Assembly: GCA_016214955.1 (NCBI GenBank)
Contig: JACRMN010000009.1
Coordinates: 1 to 47,702 of the forward strand
From: Deltaproteobacteria bacterium
Lineage (GTDB): Bacteria; Myxococcota; Myxococcia; Myxococcales; Anaeromyxobacteraceae
Direction: 5' to 3'
DNA length: 47,702 nucleotides
Under the pieces are notes generated by a model. It searched no databases, was not told where the DNA came from, and saw only the letters and a list, made by a program, of their open reading frames with translations. Each line of letters begins with the position of its first letter. The stretch's first letter is position 1. Shown here piece after piece: positions 1-8,238 of this stretch. The position numbers and the translations under genes were made by a program.

Positions 1-645
1 GAAGCCGGGGAGGCTGCGGTCGGCCCACTGGACCTGGATGTTGGAGTTGGTCTGGAGGAAGTCCATGAAGCGCAGGACCCGGAAGCGGGCCAGGCGCGCC
101 AGGAAGGGCTGGCTGAAGAGCTCGGTGGGGCCGTGGCCGGGACGCATGAGCCTCACGTCCTTCACCCCGCCGGCCTGGCCGGTGAAGGTGAGGAAGAGGT
201 TCTGCTCGGCGGGGCCGACCACCACGTCGGCGCTGGTGGTGTTGCTGCCGGCGTCGCGGCTGGTGCGCCCCACCCGCGTGCGCCGGTCGGTCGTGTTGAC
301 GGCGTCCACCCGGGCCTGGCCGGTGAAGGTGAGCCGGTAGGTGCCGGCCATGTGGGGCACCCCGACCATCACCACCACCCCGGCGTCGCCGGTGGGCCAG
401 CCGCGGGCGTCCACCGCCGCCTTCTCGTCGTAGGGCCTGGCTACCGAGCCGAAGCGGCGGGCGCTCTTCATGGCGTCGGCGTACGGCTGGGTCGGGTCCC
501 AGTCGCTGGGCGCAGCGATGTTGACGCCCAGTGCATGCCGCCCCGGCGCTGCCGCCCGGACGGGGGCGGGGGAGGCGAGTGCGGCCGCTGCCAGGAGCAC
601 CGGGAGCGCCCGGAGGCGGCGACCTGCGCGGCGGATCGGGTGCAC
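1..645 (-). CDS. Secreted protein of unknown function, truncated at the window edge
   Basis: This frame starts at a GTG preceded by GGAGG at 6 nt and runs off the left edge, so only about 215 N-terminal residues are visible. The N-terminus is a clear Sec signal peptide: VHPIRRAGRR, then a Leu/Ala-rich core, with probable cleavage after VRAAA. The mature part begins HALGVNIAAPSDWDPTQPY and contains a run of beta-like segments, then LRFMDFLQTNSN and a W-D-R triplet. A block of the form FMD-TN-W-x-R recurs in large secreted, glycoside-hydrolase-like proteins found with bacterial exopolysaccharide genes, and this gene sits at the end of such a locus. A role in binding or trimming exported polysaccharide is an inference. 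No catalytic residues can be assigned from the visible part. The start lies 22 bp downstream of the flippase stop, so the gene is probably cotranscribed with it. Confidence 0.6.
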   Translation of the reverse strand, partial: MHPIRRAGRRLRALPVLLAAAALASPAPVRAAAPGRHALGVNIAAPSDWDPTQPYADAMKSARRFGSVARPYDEKAAVDARGWPTGDAGVVVMVGVPHMAGTYRLTFTGQARVDAVNTTDRRTRVGRTSRDAGSNTTSADVVVGPAEQNLFLTFTGQAGGVKDVRLMRPGHGPTELFSQPFLARLARFRVLRFMDFLQTNSNIQVQWADRSLPGF

Positions 646-666
646 CGGGCACCTCCGGGGTCGAGG

Positions 667-2157
667 CTAGGGGCCTGTCGCGGCGGGCAGCCCGGCCACC
701 GGCCGGCGCGCCCGCGCGCGGAGGAAGTACCAGCCCAGGATGGCCGCCCAGGCCCCGCCGCTCACCGCCGCGGCGCCGACGAACTCGGCGAAGCGGGAGT
801 GGCCGCCGGCGCCCACCAGGCTGCCGGCGAAGGAGCCGGCCGCGGCGATGGCCACCACCATCCCCGTGACGGCTGCGTCCAGCCGCAGGCCCGGCATGCG
901 CTGCAGGGCCACCCCGGTGGCGGCCACCAGGTACTTCACCGCCTCGGCCAGCACCAGCCCGGCCAGCGCGCCCCGGAAGCCGCCCAGGTGGAAGCCCAGG
1001 GGGAGGAGCACCACCAGGCCGACGAGCTTGGCGGCGCTGCCCGTGGCCATCCAGGGCACGCGCCCCAGCGCCAGCAGCACGGCGCCGCAGGTGGCCTCGA
1101 GGATCTGGAACCAGGCGCCGGCGGCCAGGAAGCGGACGATCCAGCCCGCCTCCGCGTAGCGGGAGTCGTAGAGCAGGTGGATCAGGCCCGGCCCGCAGGC
1201 GAAGAGGCCGCTGGCGATGGCCCCGCCTCCCAGCAGCAGCGGCAGGCGCACCTGGCCCAGCACGGTGCCCAGGGTTCCCCGCGCAGCCAGGCGGGCGTAG
1301 GTGGGGAAGGCGACCGACGAGCCCACCCGCAGGACCGCCAGCGTCGGCAGCATGGCCAGGGTGGCGGCGATGCCGTAGACGCCGAAGAGGTCGATGGGGA
1401 TCATCTTTCCGAAGACCAGCCTGTCGGCCTGCCCGGCCAGGAAGGTGAGCAGGGTGCTGACGAACACCCAGCGGCCGAAGGCCAGCTGCTCGCCGAGGAC
1501 GGTGCGGTCCAGCCGGAAGCGGTGGCGGATGCCGGGCAGGGCGAGGTGGCTCAGCGCCGTGCGGGTGGCCGCGGCTGCCAGGTTGGCGACGACGAAGACC
1601 CAGGCAGCGCTCTGGTGCAGCGGGCCGTACAGGCGGAGGTCGGCCAGGGCCCCGACGATGGCCACGGCCACGCCCACCACCTGGCTCACCAGCTCCACCA
1701 CCGTGAGCCGCTCCAGGCGCAGGTGGCGCTGGGCGGTGTGCATCGAGGTGGACTCGAGCCCGCCCAGCACCGCCGAGAAGCCGGCCCCCGGGATGAGCCA
1801 GGCGAGGATGGGCTGGCCGAAGAAGCTGGCCAGCGGCGCGGCGAGGGCGAAGGAGGCGAGCCAGAGGAGCACGCCGCGGATGCACTGGATGGTCCAGGCG
1901 GTGTCCAGGAAGGCCGGGTCGTCGCCGCGGCGGCTCTGGACGATGGCCGGCCCGGTCCCGACGTCGGAGAACATCTGCAGCCCCTGCATGAAGACGGCGA
2001 TGAGCGCCATCTGCCCGAAGACCGCGGGGAACAGCAGGCGCGTCAGGACCAGGTTGCCCAGGAGCCGCACCAGCTGCCCGGACGCGTAGCCGGCCACCGT
2101 CCACACCGATCCGCGGACCGCCGCCCCCGCCATCGACCCCGCCGGTGTCGCGCTCAC
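667..2157 (-). CDS. Polysaccharide flippase, Wzx/MATE type
   Basis: About 496 residues with roughly 12 to 14 hydrophobic segments. The N-terminal half carries the features of polysaccharide transporters of the MOP superfamily: the VWTVAGYASGQLVRLLGNLVLTRLL start, followed by an FPAVFGQMALI segment. It is expected to flip lipid-linked sugar repeat units across the inner membrane. I chose the GTG at 2157 because its GTGA overlaps the stop of the upstream acyltransferase by 4 bp, a typical coupled start; an ATG eight codons later (2133) is possible. The C-terminus ends in a short basic tail after the last membrane segment. Flanking acyltransferase and glycosyltransferase genes support an exopolysaccharide role. 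No Wzy polymerase is visible, so the locus probably continues to the left. Confidence 0.85.
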   Translation of the reverse strand: MSATPAGSMAGAAVRGSVWTVAGYASGQLVRLLGNLVLTRLLFPAVFGQMALIAVFMQGLQMFSDVGTGPAIVQSRRGDDPAFLDTAWTIQCIRGVLLWLASFALAAPLASFFGQPILAWLIPGAGFSAVLGGLESTSMHTAQRHLRLERLTVVELVSQVVGVAVAIVGALADLRLYGPLHQSAAWVFVVANLAAAATRTALSHLALPGIRHRFRLDRTVLGEQLAFGRWVFVSTLLTFLAGQADRLVFGKMIPIDLFGVYGIAATLAMLPTLAVLRVGSSVAFPTYARLAARGTLGTVLGQVRLPLLLGGGAIASGLFACGPGLIHLLYDSRYAEAGWIVRFLAAGAWFQILEATCGAVLLALGRVPWMATGSAAKLVGLVVLLPLGFHLGGFRGALAGLVLAEAVKYLVAATGVALQRMPGLRLDAAVTGMVVAIAAAGSFAGSLVGAGGHSRFAEFVGAAAVSGGAWAAILGWYFLRARARRPVAGLPAATGP

Positions 2158-3254
2158 GCGCTGGGGGCCGGTACCGGCTGCGGGACCGCCCGCCCCGACA
2201 GGCGGTCCTTGAGGGCGAGGATGGGCCGCTCGAACCAGCGGTAGCTGACGGAGGCCAGGAGGATGGCGATGGCCGCCGCCAGGGCGAAGCGGAGGGGCGC
2301 GCCGGCGTCCGGCACGAGGCGCCGGGCGGCGTTGAGCGACAGCATGTGCAGGAGGTACATGCCGTAGCTGATGGTGCCCACGTAGCGGAGGGCGCGCCAG
2401 CCGAGCAGGTGGCGCAGGAGGTGGTCGGGGCGGATGCTGCAGGCCACCACCAGGCAGGTCATGGCCAGGGCCACCAGCGCGGTCGGCGTGGCTTCCACCG
2501 CCAGCGCCAGGACCAGCAGCGCGGTGGCCAGCGGCGCGCTCCACCACTGGCCGGCGACCCGCCACGCGGCGCGGAAGCCGGCCGGGCGGTGCAGCAGGTA
2601 GGCGGCCATGCAGCCCAGGCAGATGGGCGTGGCCACGCTGGCGACCACGCGCGCCAGCAGCATGTCGGGCGGAACCAGGCCGGTCTCGAGGGCCCACCGG
2701 CTCGCCTCGCCCAGCAGCAGCAGCGTCGCCATGACGATGGGCGGCAGGAACCAGATCCGGGCGTAGCGGACCACCGACGGCCAGAGCAGGTAGAACTGCT
2801 CCTCGGTGGCCAGCGACCAGGCGAAGTAGAAGATGACCCGGTTGCCCGAGGAGAGGTCGACGAACCAGTTGGAGGTGTAGGTGAGGTAGGCCGGCAGGTT
2901 GGCGAAGAAGGTGGTGCCGGCGGGGCTGCCCCGCTCCAGCACCGCCACCAGGAGGACGTAGATCGCGATGACCGCGTAGTAGAGCGGGAAGATGCGCAGG
3001 GTGCGCCGCACGTAGAAGCCGCGCAGCGAGATGGTGCCGCTGCGGTCCTGCTCGCGGAGCAGCAGCGTGGTGATGAGCAGGCCGCTGATGGCGAAGAAGA
3101 GCGCCACCCCCAGGTAGCCCCTGGCGAGGAGGCCGGTGTGCTCCCCGGAGTGGTGCCAGATCACCGCCAGGATGGAGAGGCCCCGCAGTCCGTCGAGCGC
3201 GTCGAAGTAGCGGGCCCGGAGGAAGGCCTCGTGAGCGGTGTCGGCGGCGTCCAT
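2154..3254 (-). CDS. Membrane acyltransferase, acyltransferase-3 (OafA/YrhL) family
   Basis: The 366 residues contain about ten membrane segments. The N-terminus has the family hallmark YFDALDGLRGLSILAVIWHH, in which the R of GLRG and the H of the first segment are the conserved functional residues of OafA-type enzymes. Further on, YVRRTLRIFPLYY matches the conserved R-x-x-RI-x-P-x-YY motif. Such proteins acetylate or otherwise acylate sugars of O-antigen or exopolysaccharide at the cytoplasmic membrane. There is no C-terminal SGNH domain, so it is the short form. Its stop overlaps the start of the flippase by 4 bp. The start is ATG; the ribosome-binding site is weak (AGGGA, about 8 nt upstream). 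Confidence 0.9.
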   Translation of the reverse strand: MDAADTAHEAFLRARYFDALDGLRGLSILAVIWHHSGEHTGLLARGYLGVALFFAISGLLITTLLLREQDRSGTISLRGFYVRRTLRIFPLYYAVIAIYVLLVAVLERGSPAGTTFFANLPAYLTYTSNWFVDLSSGNRVIFYFAWSLATEEQFYLLWPSVVRYARIWFLPPIVMATLLLLGEASRWALETGLVPPDMLLARVVASVATPICLGCMAAYLLHRPAGFRAAWRVAGQWWSAPLATALLVLALAVEATPTALVALAMTCLVVACSIRPDHLLRHLLGWRALRYVGTISYGMYLLHMLSLNAARRLVPDAGAPLRFALAAAIAILLASVSYRWFERPILALKDRLSGRAVPQPVPAPSA

Positions 3255-3342
3255 GCTGATGATCCCTGCCCGGGTGTTAGCCCCTGCCGGACGCCGGGCC
3301 TGCGCCCTTCTCGGGTCGCGCTCCGGATCGTGGAGCTCGGAC

Positions 3343-3360
3343 GTTCACTGAACGTTCATG
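3343..3360. promoter_or_regulatory. Tandem motif GTTCAC-N5-GTTCATGG, upstream copy
   Basis: Two GTTCA elements lie 11 bp apart, about one helical turn. The second is part of the perfect 10-bp palindrome TGAACGTTCA (3349-3358). The same arrangement, identical at 16 of 19 positions, recurs at 4894-4912 ahead of the next exopolysaccharide gene. It lies in the 202-bp divergent region between the acyltransferase and the glycosyltransferase, about 96 bp from each start. A shared regulator site is inferred; no known regulator is assigned. Confidence 0.4.
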
Positions 3361-3456
3361 GAGCCCGCCCGGCTGCGGCGTCGCGCACAGTGCCGCCGCG
3401 CGCGGCCCCGGCTTCCCCGCTCGCCCGCTCATTGCATCCGACCTGATTCGTCTCCG

Positions 3457-4671
3457 GTGACGTCGACAGGGACGGCCCCCGGGGACTCCCGGAGGCCTGG
3501 CCTGCGGCTCCTCATCCTGCAGTTCGGCGACTACGCCGAGGCGGCGCATCGCTTCGCCCGGGGCGAGGACGAGACCTACTACGCCCAGCGCTACACGGTG
3601 GAGTACGTGGCCGGGCTGGCCAGGGCGGGCGCCGCCGTCCGCGTGGTGTCGCTCGGCGCCGATGCGCCCCTGGAGCGCCTCCCCAGCGGCGTCGAGTCGA
3701 TGGGGCTCCGGCTCTACCGCGGGCGCTTCCGGCGCTCCCGGCTCGGCGCCCTGCTGGCGGCCGCCGCGGCCTGGGACCCGACCCACCTGCTCCTGCAGGT
3801 GCCGCTGCCGGAGCTGGTTCGCTGGGCGATCCGGCGCGGCGTCCAGGTGCTGCCGCTGCTCGCCGACAGCTTCCGCGCGCGCGGGCTGCGCCCGCTCCTC
3901 CGCGCCCGGCGCCTGGCGGCGGCGCTCAACGCGCCGGAGGTGGGCTTCGTCGCGAACCACGGGCCCAACGCCGCCGCCGACCTGGTCCGCATCGGTGTCG
4001 ACCCCGGGAAGGTGCTGGCCTTCGACTGGCCGGCGCTCCTGCCCCCGGACCGCTTCGCCGCCAAGCGGGCGCCCGCCGATCCCTCGCGCCTCCGGCTCGT
4101 CTACGCCGGGGCGGTCACCGAGGCGAAGGGCGTGGGCGACCTGCTGGCCGCGGTGGCCCTGGCCCGGGCGGCGGGCTGCGACTACCACGCCACCATCGCC
4201 GGGGCGGGCGAGCTCGACGCCTTCCGCGCGCGGGCGGCGAGGCGCGGCATCGCCGACCGGGTGGCGCTGCTGGGGCGCCAGCCGCACCAGGCCGTGCTCA
4301 CCCTGATGAACGCCGGCGACGTGGTGGTGGTTCCGAGCCGCCACGCCTATCCGGAGGGGATGCCCATGACCATCTACGAGGGGCTGAGCTCCCGCTCACC
4401 GGTGCTGGTCTCGGACCACCCCATGTTCCGCGGGCGGGTGGTGCACCGGGAGAGCGCGGTGGTCTTCCCGGCCGGGAGCCCGGTGGCGCTCTTCGAGGCC
4501 CTCCAGTCGCTGGCCGCCGACGCCGCCCTCTACGCGCGGCTGTCGGCGGCCGCCGCCGCGACCTGCGCGGGATTCTTCGGGCCGCTCAAGTGGGACCAGC
4601 TCATCACCCGCTGGCTCTCGGCCACCGCGGACGACCGGGCCTGGCTGCGATCCTTCGCCCTGGGCTCCTGA
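3457..4671 (+). CDS. Glycosyltransferase, GT4-like (GT-B fold)
   Basis: About 404 residues from the chosen GTG. The frame is open further upstream to an ATG at 3358, but that stretch is Arg/Pro-rich and unlike a protein N-terminus. The first Rossmann-like strand is RLLILQFGDYAEAAHRF. The C-terminal nucleotide-sugar domain shows RLVYAGAVTEAKGVGDLL, then IAGAGELDAF, then DVVVVPSRHAYPEGMPMTIYEGLS with the acidic EGMPMTIYE region that replaces the usual E-x7-E of GT4 enzymes. It should transfer a sugar from a nucleotide donor onto a lipid-linked or nascent glycan in the cytoplasm. The specific sugar cannot be told. It lies next to other exopolysaccharide genes, with its own upstream regulatory motif. 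Confidence 0.8.
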   Translation: MTSTGTAPGDSRRPGLRLLILQFGDYAEAAHRFARGEDETYYAQRYTVEYVAGLARAGAAVRVVSLGADAPLERLPSGVESMGLRLYRGRFRRSRLGALLAAAAAWDPTHLLLQVPLPELVRWAIRRGVQVLPLLADSFRARGLRPLLRARRLAAALNAPEVGFVANHGPNAAADLVRIGVDPGKVLAFDWPALLPPDRFAAKRAPADPSRLRLVYAGAVTEAKGVGDLLAAVALARAAGCDYHATIAGAGELDAFRARAARRGIADRVALLGRQPHQAVLTLMNAGDVVVVPSRHAYPEGMPMTIYEGLSSRSPVLVSDHPMFRGRVVHRESAVVFPAGSPVALFEALQSLAADAALYARLSAAAAATCAGFFGPLKWDQLITRWLSATADDRAWLRSFALGS

Positions 4672-4856
4672 GCGTGCCGGGGCGTTCGGTGGCGTTCGGC
4701 GGACGCCCGGGACGCGCCGCGACGTGCCGGATCCGGATGGCTGCGAACGGAGGTGCGGGAAGGGTGCGGGATGTGGACGGTGAGGCCGGCCACCGCAGCC
4801 GCCGGCGCTGGCCCGGCCAGTGCACAGGTGAGAACCGCGACGCCGTGAGCGCTGGA

Positions 4857-4872
4857 CGGGACTGCCATTGCG
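4857..4872 (+). promoter_or_regulatory. Possible sigma-54 promoter
   Basis: The sequence CGGGACTGCCATTGCG has GG and GC separated by exactly 10 bp, with AC after the GG element and TT before the GC, as in the -24/-12 consensus. Other positions deviate. It lies about 67 bp upstream of the glycosylphosphotransferase start. Sigma-54 activators control exopolysaccharide genes in Myxococcus, which makes the match worth recording, but it is weak. Confidence 0.2.
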
Positions 4873-4893
4873 GCAGCTCCTGCCCAGAGCCCG

Positions 4894-4912
4894 GTTCACC
4901 GGCCGTTCATGG
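4894..4912. promoter_or_regulatory. Tandem motif GTTCAC-N5-GTTCATGG, downstream copy
   Basis: Second copy of the motif at 3343-3360, with the same 11-bp spacing between GTTCA elements. It ends 26 bp before the chosen start of the glycosylphosphotransferase, in its probable leader or promoter. The ATG inside the motif (4909) is in frame with the gene but has no ribosome-binding site of its own. Confidence 0.4.
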
Positions 4913-4938
4913 GACGTATCGTCGCCCGGAAAGCAACC

Positions 4939-6348
4939 ATGCTTCGCGAGCACTCGCTGGCCCTCGCCGCCCTCCTGCGCATCTTCGACCTGTTGGCGGT
5001 GGCCGCGGCCTGGCCGCTGGCCCGCGCCGGGTTCGACGCACTGGGCTCGGCCCCACCGGCCCTCGCCATGTCCGGGCCGCCGCCCCTGGCCGTCGCCGCC
5101 GCCTTGCTCGCCTGGGGGGGCGCGTCCCTGCTCTTCGGCCTCTACGGCAGCCAGCGGCGCAAGGGGCTGCCCGCCGAGATCGCTTCGCTCGGCAAGTCGC
5201 TCGGCGCGGTGGCCCTGCTCGGCCTCTCGGCCTGGGCGGGCTGGCCGGGCGCCACGGCGCCCAGCCTGGCGCTGGGCGCGGCGTTCTTCACCCTGGCATT
5301 CCTCCTCCTCGCCGGGAGCCGCCTGGTGCTGCGGCTGACGGCCTACGCGGTCCGCCGGCGCGGCTACAACACCCGCTACTTCGCGGTGGTCGGCTCGGGA
5401 GAGCAGGCCGAGGCGCTGGTGGAGCACATCGCGGGCAAGGCGCGCTGGGGCTACTCGTTCCTGGGGTACGTGCGGGAGCAGGCGGCGCCCGCCGAGGGCG
5501 GCGTGCCGGTGCTGGGCCGGCTGGCCGACCTGGGGCACCTCCTCGAGGAGCACGTCATCGACGAGATCTACTTCGCCGCCACCCACGACCAGCTCCGGCA
5601 GATCGAGCCGGCGGTGCAGCTCTGCCAGGAGCAGGGCGTGCTGGTGCACGTCAGCCTGGACGCCTTCGCGCCCGGGCCGGCGCGGATGACGGTCGCCGAG
5701 GCCGAGGGCCGGGCCCTGCTGACCTTCCGCTCCACCCCCGGCGGCGGCCCCGCCCTGATGGCCAAGCGCGCGCTGGACGTGCTGGCAAGCGCCGGGATGC
5801 TGCTGCTGCTGGCGCCGGTCCTGGCCGCCATCGCCCTGGCCACCTGGTACGACTCCCGGGGCCCGGTGCTCTTCCGCCAGCGGCGCGTCGGGCTCAACGG
5901 GCGCGAGTTCACCTTCTACAAGTTCCGGAGCATGCGCGTCGACGCCGAGGCGGAGCTTTCGGGGCTGCGCGCCCGGAACGAGATGGACGGGCCGGTCTTC
6001 AAGATGCTGCGCGACCCCCGCGTCACCCGGGTCGGCCGGTTCCTGCGCAAGACCTCCCTCGACGAGCTGCCCCAGTTCTGGAACGTGCTCCGCGGGGAGA
6101 TGAGCCTGGTGGGCCCGCGCCCGCCGCTGCCCGCCGAGGTGCGGCAGTACAAGCCCTGGCAGCGCCGGCGCCTGAGCGTGAAGCCGGGCATCACTTGCAC
6201 CTGGCAGGTGAGCGGCAGGAACGAGGTCGACTTCGAACAGTGGATGCGCCTCGACCTGGCCTACATCGACGGCTGGTCCTTCTGGGGCGACGTCGGGATC
6301 TGCCTCCGGACCATCCCGGCGGTGCTGCTGGCCCGCGGGGCGCGGTAG
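4939..6348 (+). CDS. Exopolysaccharide polyprenyl glycosylphosphotransferase (PNPT family)
   Basis: About 469 residues. It starts with four to five membrane helices, followed by a Rossmann-like CoA-binding-type domain (YFAVVGSGEQAEALVEHI). The C-terminal bacterial sugar transferase domain runs from KRALDVLAS onward, with KFRSMRVDAE, LRKTSLDELPQFWNVLRGEM, SLVGPRPPLP and VKPGITCTWQVSGRN, all diagnostic of the WbaP/WcaJ/EpsE family. It should start repeat-unit assembly by moving a sugar-1-phosphate from a UDP-sugar onto undecaprenyl phosphate at the inner membrane. I chose the ATG at 4939, preceded by GGAAAG, over the in-frame ATG at 4909. It converges with the Wza-like gene, with only 9 bp between the stops. 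Confidence 0.93.
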   Translation: MLREHSLALAALLRIFDLLAVAAAWPLARAGFDALGSAPPALAMSGPPPLAVAAALLAWGGASLLFGLYGSQRRKGLPAEIASLGKSLGAVALLGLSAWAGWPGATAPSLALGAAFFTLAFLLLAGSRLVLRLTAYAVRRRGYNTRYFAVVGSGEQAEALVEHIAGKARWGYSFLGYVREQAAPAEGGVPVLGRLADLGHLLEEHVIDEIYFAATHDQLRQIEPAVQLCQEQGVLVHVSLDAFAPGPARMTVAEAEGRALLTFRSTPGGGPALMAKRALDVLASAGMLLLLAPVLAAIALATWYDSRGPVLFRQRRVGLNGREFTFYKFRSMRVDAEAELSGLRARNEMDGPVFKMLRDPRVTRVGRFLRKTSLDELPQFWNVLRGEMSLVGPRPPLPAEVRQYKPWQRRRLSVKPGITCTWQVSGRNEVDFEQWMRLDLAYIDGWSFWGDVGICLRTIPAVLLARGAR

Positions 6349-6357
6349 GCCGGACCG

Positions 6358-6984
6358 CTACTCCACCACCACCACGTCGCCCTCGCGCAGCTCGAAGGCT
6401 GCCGCGGGCCCGCGGCCGCTCACCAGCGCCTTCCAGGTGAAGCGGATCCGGGTGGTGGTGCGGGGCCCGGGCCGGTCGAGGCCGTTGGGCCTGAGGACGA
6501 AGATGCCGTCCCGATCGGCGAAGCGGGTCAGGCCGCCGGCCAGCGCCACCAGCTGGAGCACCCCGCTCCCGGGCCGCAGCGGGTAGAGGCCGGGCACCAC
6601 CACCGCGCCCAGCACCGACACCTGCGACGGGTGGCGCTCCTCCAGCGAGACCACCACCACCGGGTTGACGAGGAAGGTCTTGAGCGCGGCCTGCAGCTGG
6701 CCAGCCAGCGCCGCCGGCGTGAGGCGGGCCGCCTGGTGCTCGTTGACGAAGGGCAGCGAGATCTTGCCGTCGCTGCGGACCCGCACGCTGCCCGACAGGC
6801 TCTCCTGCCCGAAGACCCGGATGCCCAGCACGTCGCCCTCGGCGATGAGGTAGGGGCCGGCCGGCGCGGGTGCACCGGCCTGGAAGGTTTCCACCGAGAC
6901 GTAGTGGCCGCCAGAGGCGCAGCCGCCCGCCAGCACCAGTGATGCGACGGCGAGGCGCAGCGCCGCGACAGGTCGCCGCGTCAT
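6358..6984 (-). CDS. Polysaccharide export lipoprotein, Wza-like (short form)
   Basis: The 208 residues begin MTRRPVAALR, followed by a hydrophobic core and the lipobox VLAGGC, so it should be an outer-membrane lipoprotein. The Poly_export domain starts at YLIAEGDVLGIRVFGQESLSG and VRVRSDGKISLPFV, and a single SLBB-type soluble ligand-binding domain follows (SVLGAVVVPGLYPL, LQLVALAGGLT). The protein ends at EGDVVVVE, so it lacks the C-terminal amphipathic helix that forms the outer-membrane pore in E. coli Wza. It resembles the short EPS-export proteins of myxobacteria, which probably work with a separate outer-membrane porin. The start has GGAG at 7 nt. It is transcribed away from the Tyr/Trp-rich protein gene at 7387. 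Confidence 0.88.
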   Translation of the reverse strand: MTRRPVAALRLAVASLVLAGGCASGGHYVSVETFQAGAPAPAGPYLIAEGDVLGIRVFGQESLSGSVRVRSDGKISLPFVNEHQAARLTPAALAGQLQAALKTFLVNPVVVVSLEERHPSQVSVLGAVVVPGLYPLRPGSGVLQLVALAGGLTRFADRDGIFVLRPNGLDRPGPRTTTRIRFTWKALVSGRGPAAAFELREGDVVVVE

Positions 6985-7386
6985 GGCGCTCCGCGGCGGG
7001 TGGCGCGCGTGGCCCCCGTCGTCCCGGTCCGGGTGGGCACGGGCACGGGAGGCGGTGGGATGGCCAGGCGGAGCGGTGCATCCGGCCACACGTCGAGCTT
7101 CTTCGCGATAGGGGGCAAGGCATCTCCTCGGGGCAGCGGGACAGGGATGCTGCACGATTCCGGCCAGCGCCGCGGATGGATCCGACTGGGACGGGCGACG
7201 AGAAAGGGCCGGACGGACGTCTGCGAACGTCCGGCGATCACTTCACCTGGCGTCCCCGTCACCTGGCGGCAGGGGCTTGTACCGGGGCCGCCGGGGCATG
7301 ATGCGTGCACCTCCCAGGCCAGCACCGGAGCACGTGGAGGGTAACCGGCACGCGCTTCGGGCCGACGCTTGCCGGAGGATCCGAAG
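6985..7386. other. 402-bp divergent intergenic region
   Basis: No credible gene was seen: the open frames here are Arg/Gly/Pro-rich and lack signals. It must contain promoters for the Wza-like gene (reverse) and the Tyr/Trp-rich protein (forward). The only distinct structure is the inverted repeat at 7214-7233. Confidence 0.5.
7214..7233. promoter_or_regulatory. Inverted repeat CGGACGT-N6-ACGTCCG
   Basis: Perfect 7-bp arms (7214-7220 and 7227-7233) flank a 6-bp spacer, a geometry typical of a dimeric regulator site. It lies about 230 bp upstream of the Wza-like start and 154 bp upstream of the gene at 7387. Function is inferred only from symmetry and position. Confidence 0.35.
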
Positions 7387-8238
7387 ATGCGCTGCCTGCC
7401 CGTGGTCATGTTGCTGCTCCTGTCCTCACCCGGCGCGGCCCAAGCCCAGATCAGCATCCAGATCGGGCTCCCCAGCGTCCGCATCGGCTTCGACCAGGTC
7501 TCCTACCCGCAGCTCGTCGCGGTGCCCGGCTACCCCGTCTACTACGACCCGGGCTCGCCCTCGAACTACTTCTTCTACGATGGCCTGTACTGGGTGTACG
7601 AGGGCGACACCTGGTACGCCAGCTCCTGGTTCAACGGGCCGTGGGACATGGTGGAGCCGCAGTGGGTGCCACTGTTCGTCCTCCGCGTCCCGGTTCGCTA
7701 CTACCGGAGGCCCCCGGTGTACTTCGGAGGCTGGCGCGCGGACGAGCCGCCCCGCTGGGGCGAGCACTGGGGCCACGACTGGTCGCGCCAGCGGCGAGGC
7801 TGGGACCGGTGGGACCGCGCGGCGGCCCCGGCCCCGGCGCCGCTGCCCGTGTACCAGCGGCAGTATGCGGGCGATCGATACCCGCGCCCGGAGCAGCAGC
7901 ACACGCTGCGCGCCCAGAACTACACCCACGAGCCCAGGGACGAAGCGGTGACCAGGGTCTACCGGGCCCAGGTCCAGCGCGCGGCGCAGCCCGCAGCCCG
8001 CTCTCCGCAGCCGCAGCCACGGGCGCAGCCGGAGCGGCCCAGGGGGCCGGAGCGGCAGCCGCAGGCGCAGCCAGAGCGGCCCCAGGTCAGGGAGGCGAGG
8101 CCGCAGCCGCAGCCGGAGAGGCGCCAGGCCCGCGAGCAGGACAAGGACAAGGACAAGGACAAGGACAAGCGAGGCAAGGAGGGCTCTCAGCAGGAGCCAG
8201 GGCGAGGTGGGGGCCGCGGCCGGGAGCGAGGAGACTAG
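7387..8238 (+). CDS. Secreted Tyr/Trp-rich protein with a charged repetitive tail
   Basis: 283 residues from an ATG with GGAGG 8 nt upstream. A signal peptide (MRCLPVVMLLLLSSPGAAQA) is followed by a compact domain rich in aromatic residues: YDPGSPSNYFFYDGLYWVYE, WYASSWFNGPWDMV, and a WGEHWGHDW block around residues 115-140. The C-terminal 100 residues are low complexity, made of Gln/Pro/Arg repeats and then five tandem Asp-Lys units. Similar aromatic-rich domains occur in uncharacterised periplasmic or surface proteins of Deltaproteobacteria. I cannot assign a function. The polyelectrolyte tail might contact anionic polysaccharide or peptidoglycan, but that is speculation. Confidence 0.75.
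   Translation: MRCLPVVMLLLLSSPGAAQAQISIQIGLPSVRIGFDQVSYPQLVAVPGYPVYYDPGSPSNYFFYDGLYWVYEGDTWYASSWFNGPWDMVEPQWVPLFVLRVPVRYYRRPPVYFGGWRADEPPRWGEHWGHDWSRQRRGWDRWDRAAAPAPAPLPVYQRQYAGDRYPRPEQQHTLRAQNYTHEPRDEAVTRVYRAQVQRAAQPAARSPQPQPRAQPERPRGPERQPQAQPERPQVREARPQPQPERRQAREQDKDKDKDKDKRGKEGSQQEPGRGGGRGRERGD

Noticed and set aside
133-2244. A 703-codon forward frame at the left edge
   Set aside because: It is His/Gly/Gln-rich, without recognisable motifs, and opposite to the secreted protein and flippase, which have signal peptide, membrane helices and coupled starts.
3358-3456. N-terminal extension of the glycosyltransferase from an ATG at 3358
   Set aside because: It would place the tandem regulatory motif in the coding sequence and add 33 Arg/Pro-rich residues before a good first beta strand; the GTG at 3457 fits the family better.
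8140-8170. Short tandem AAGGAC units that could suggest a repeat array
   Set aside because: They encode an Asp-Lys run in the tail of the Tyr/Trp-rich protein, in frame; there are no spacers, so this is not CRISPR.
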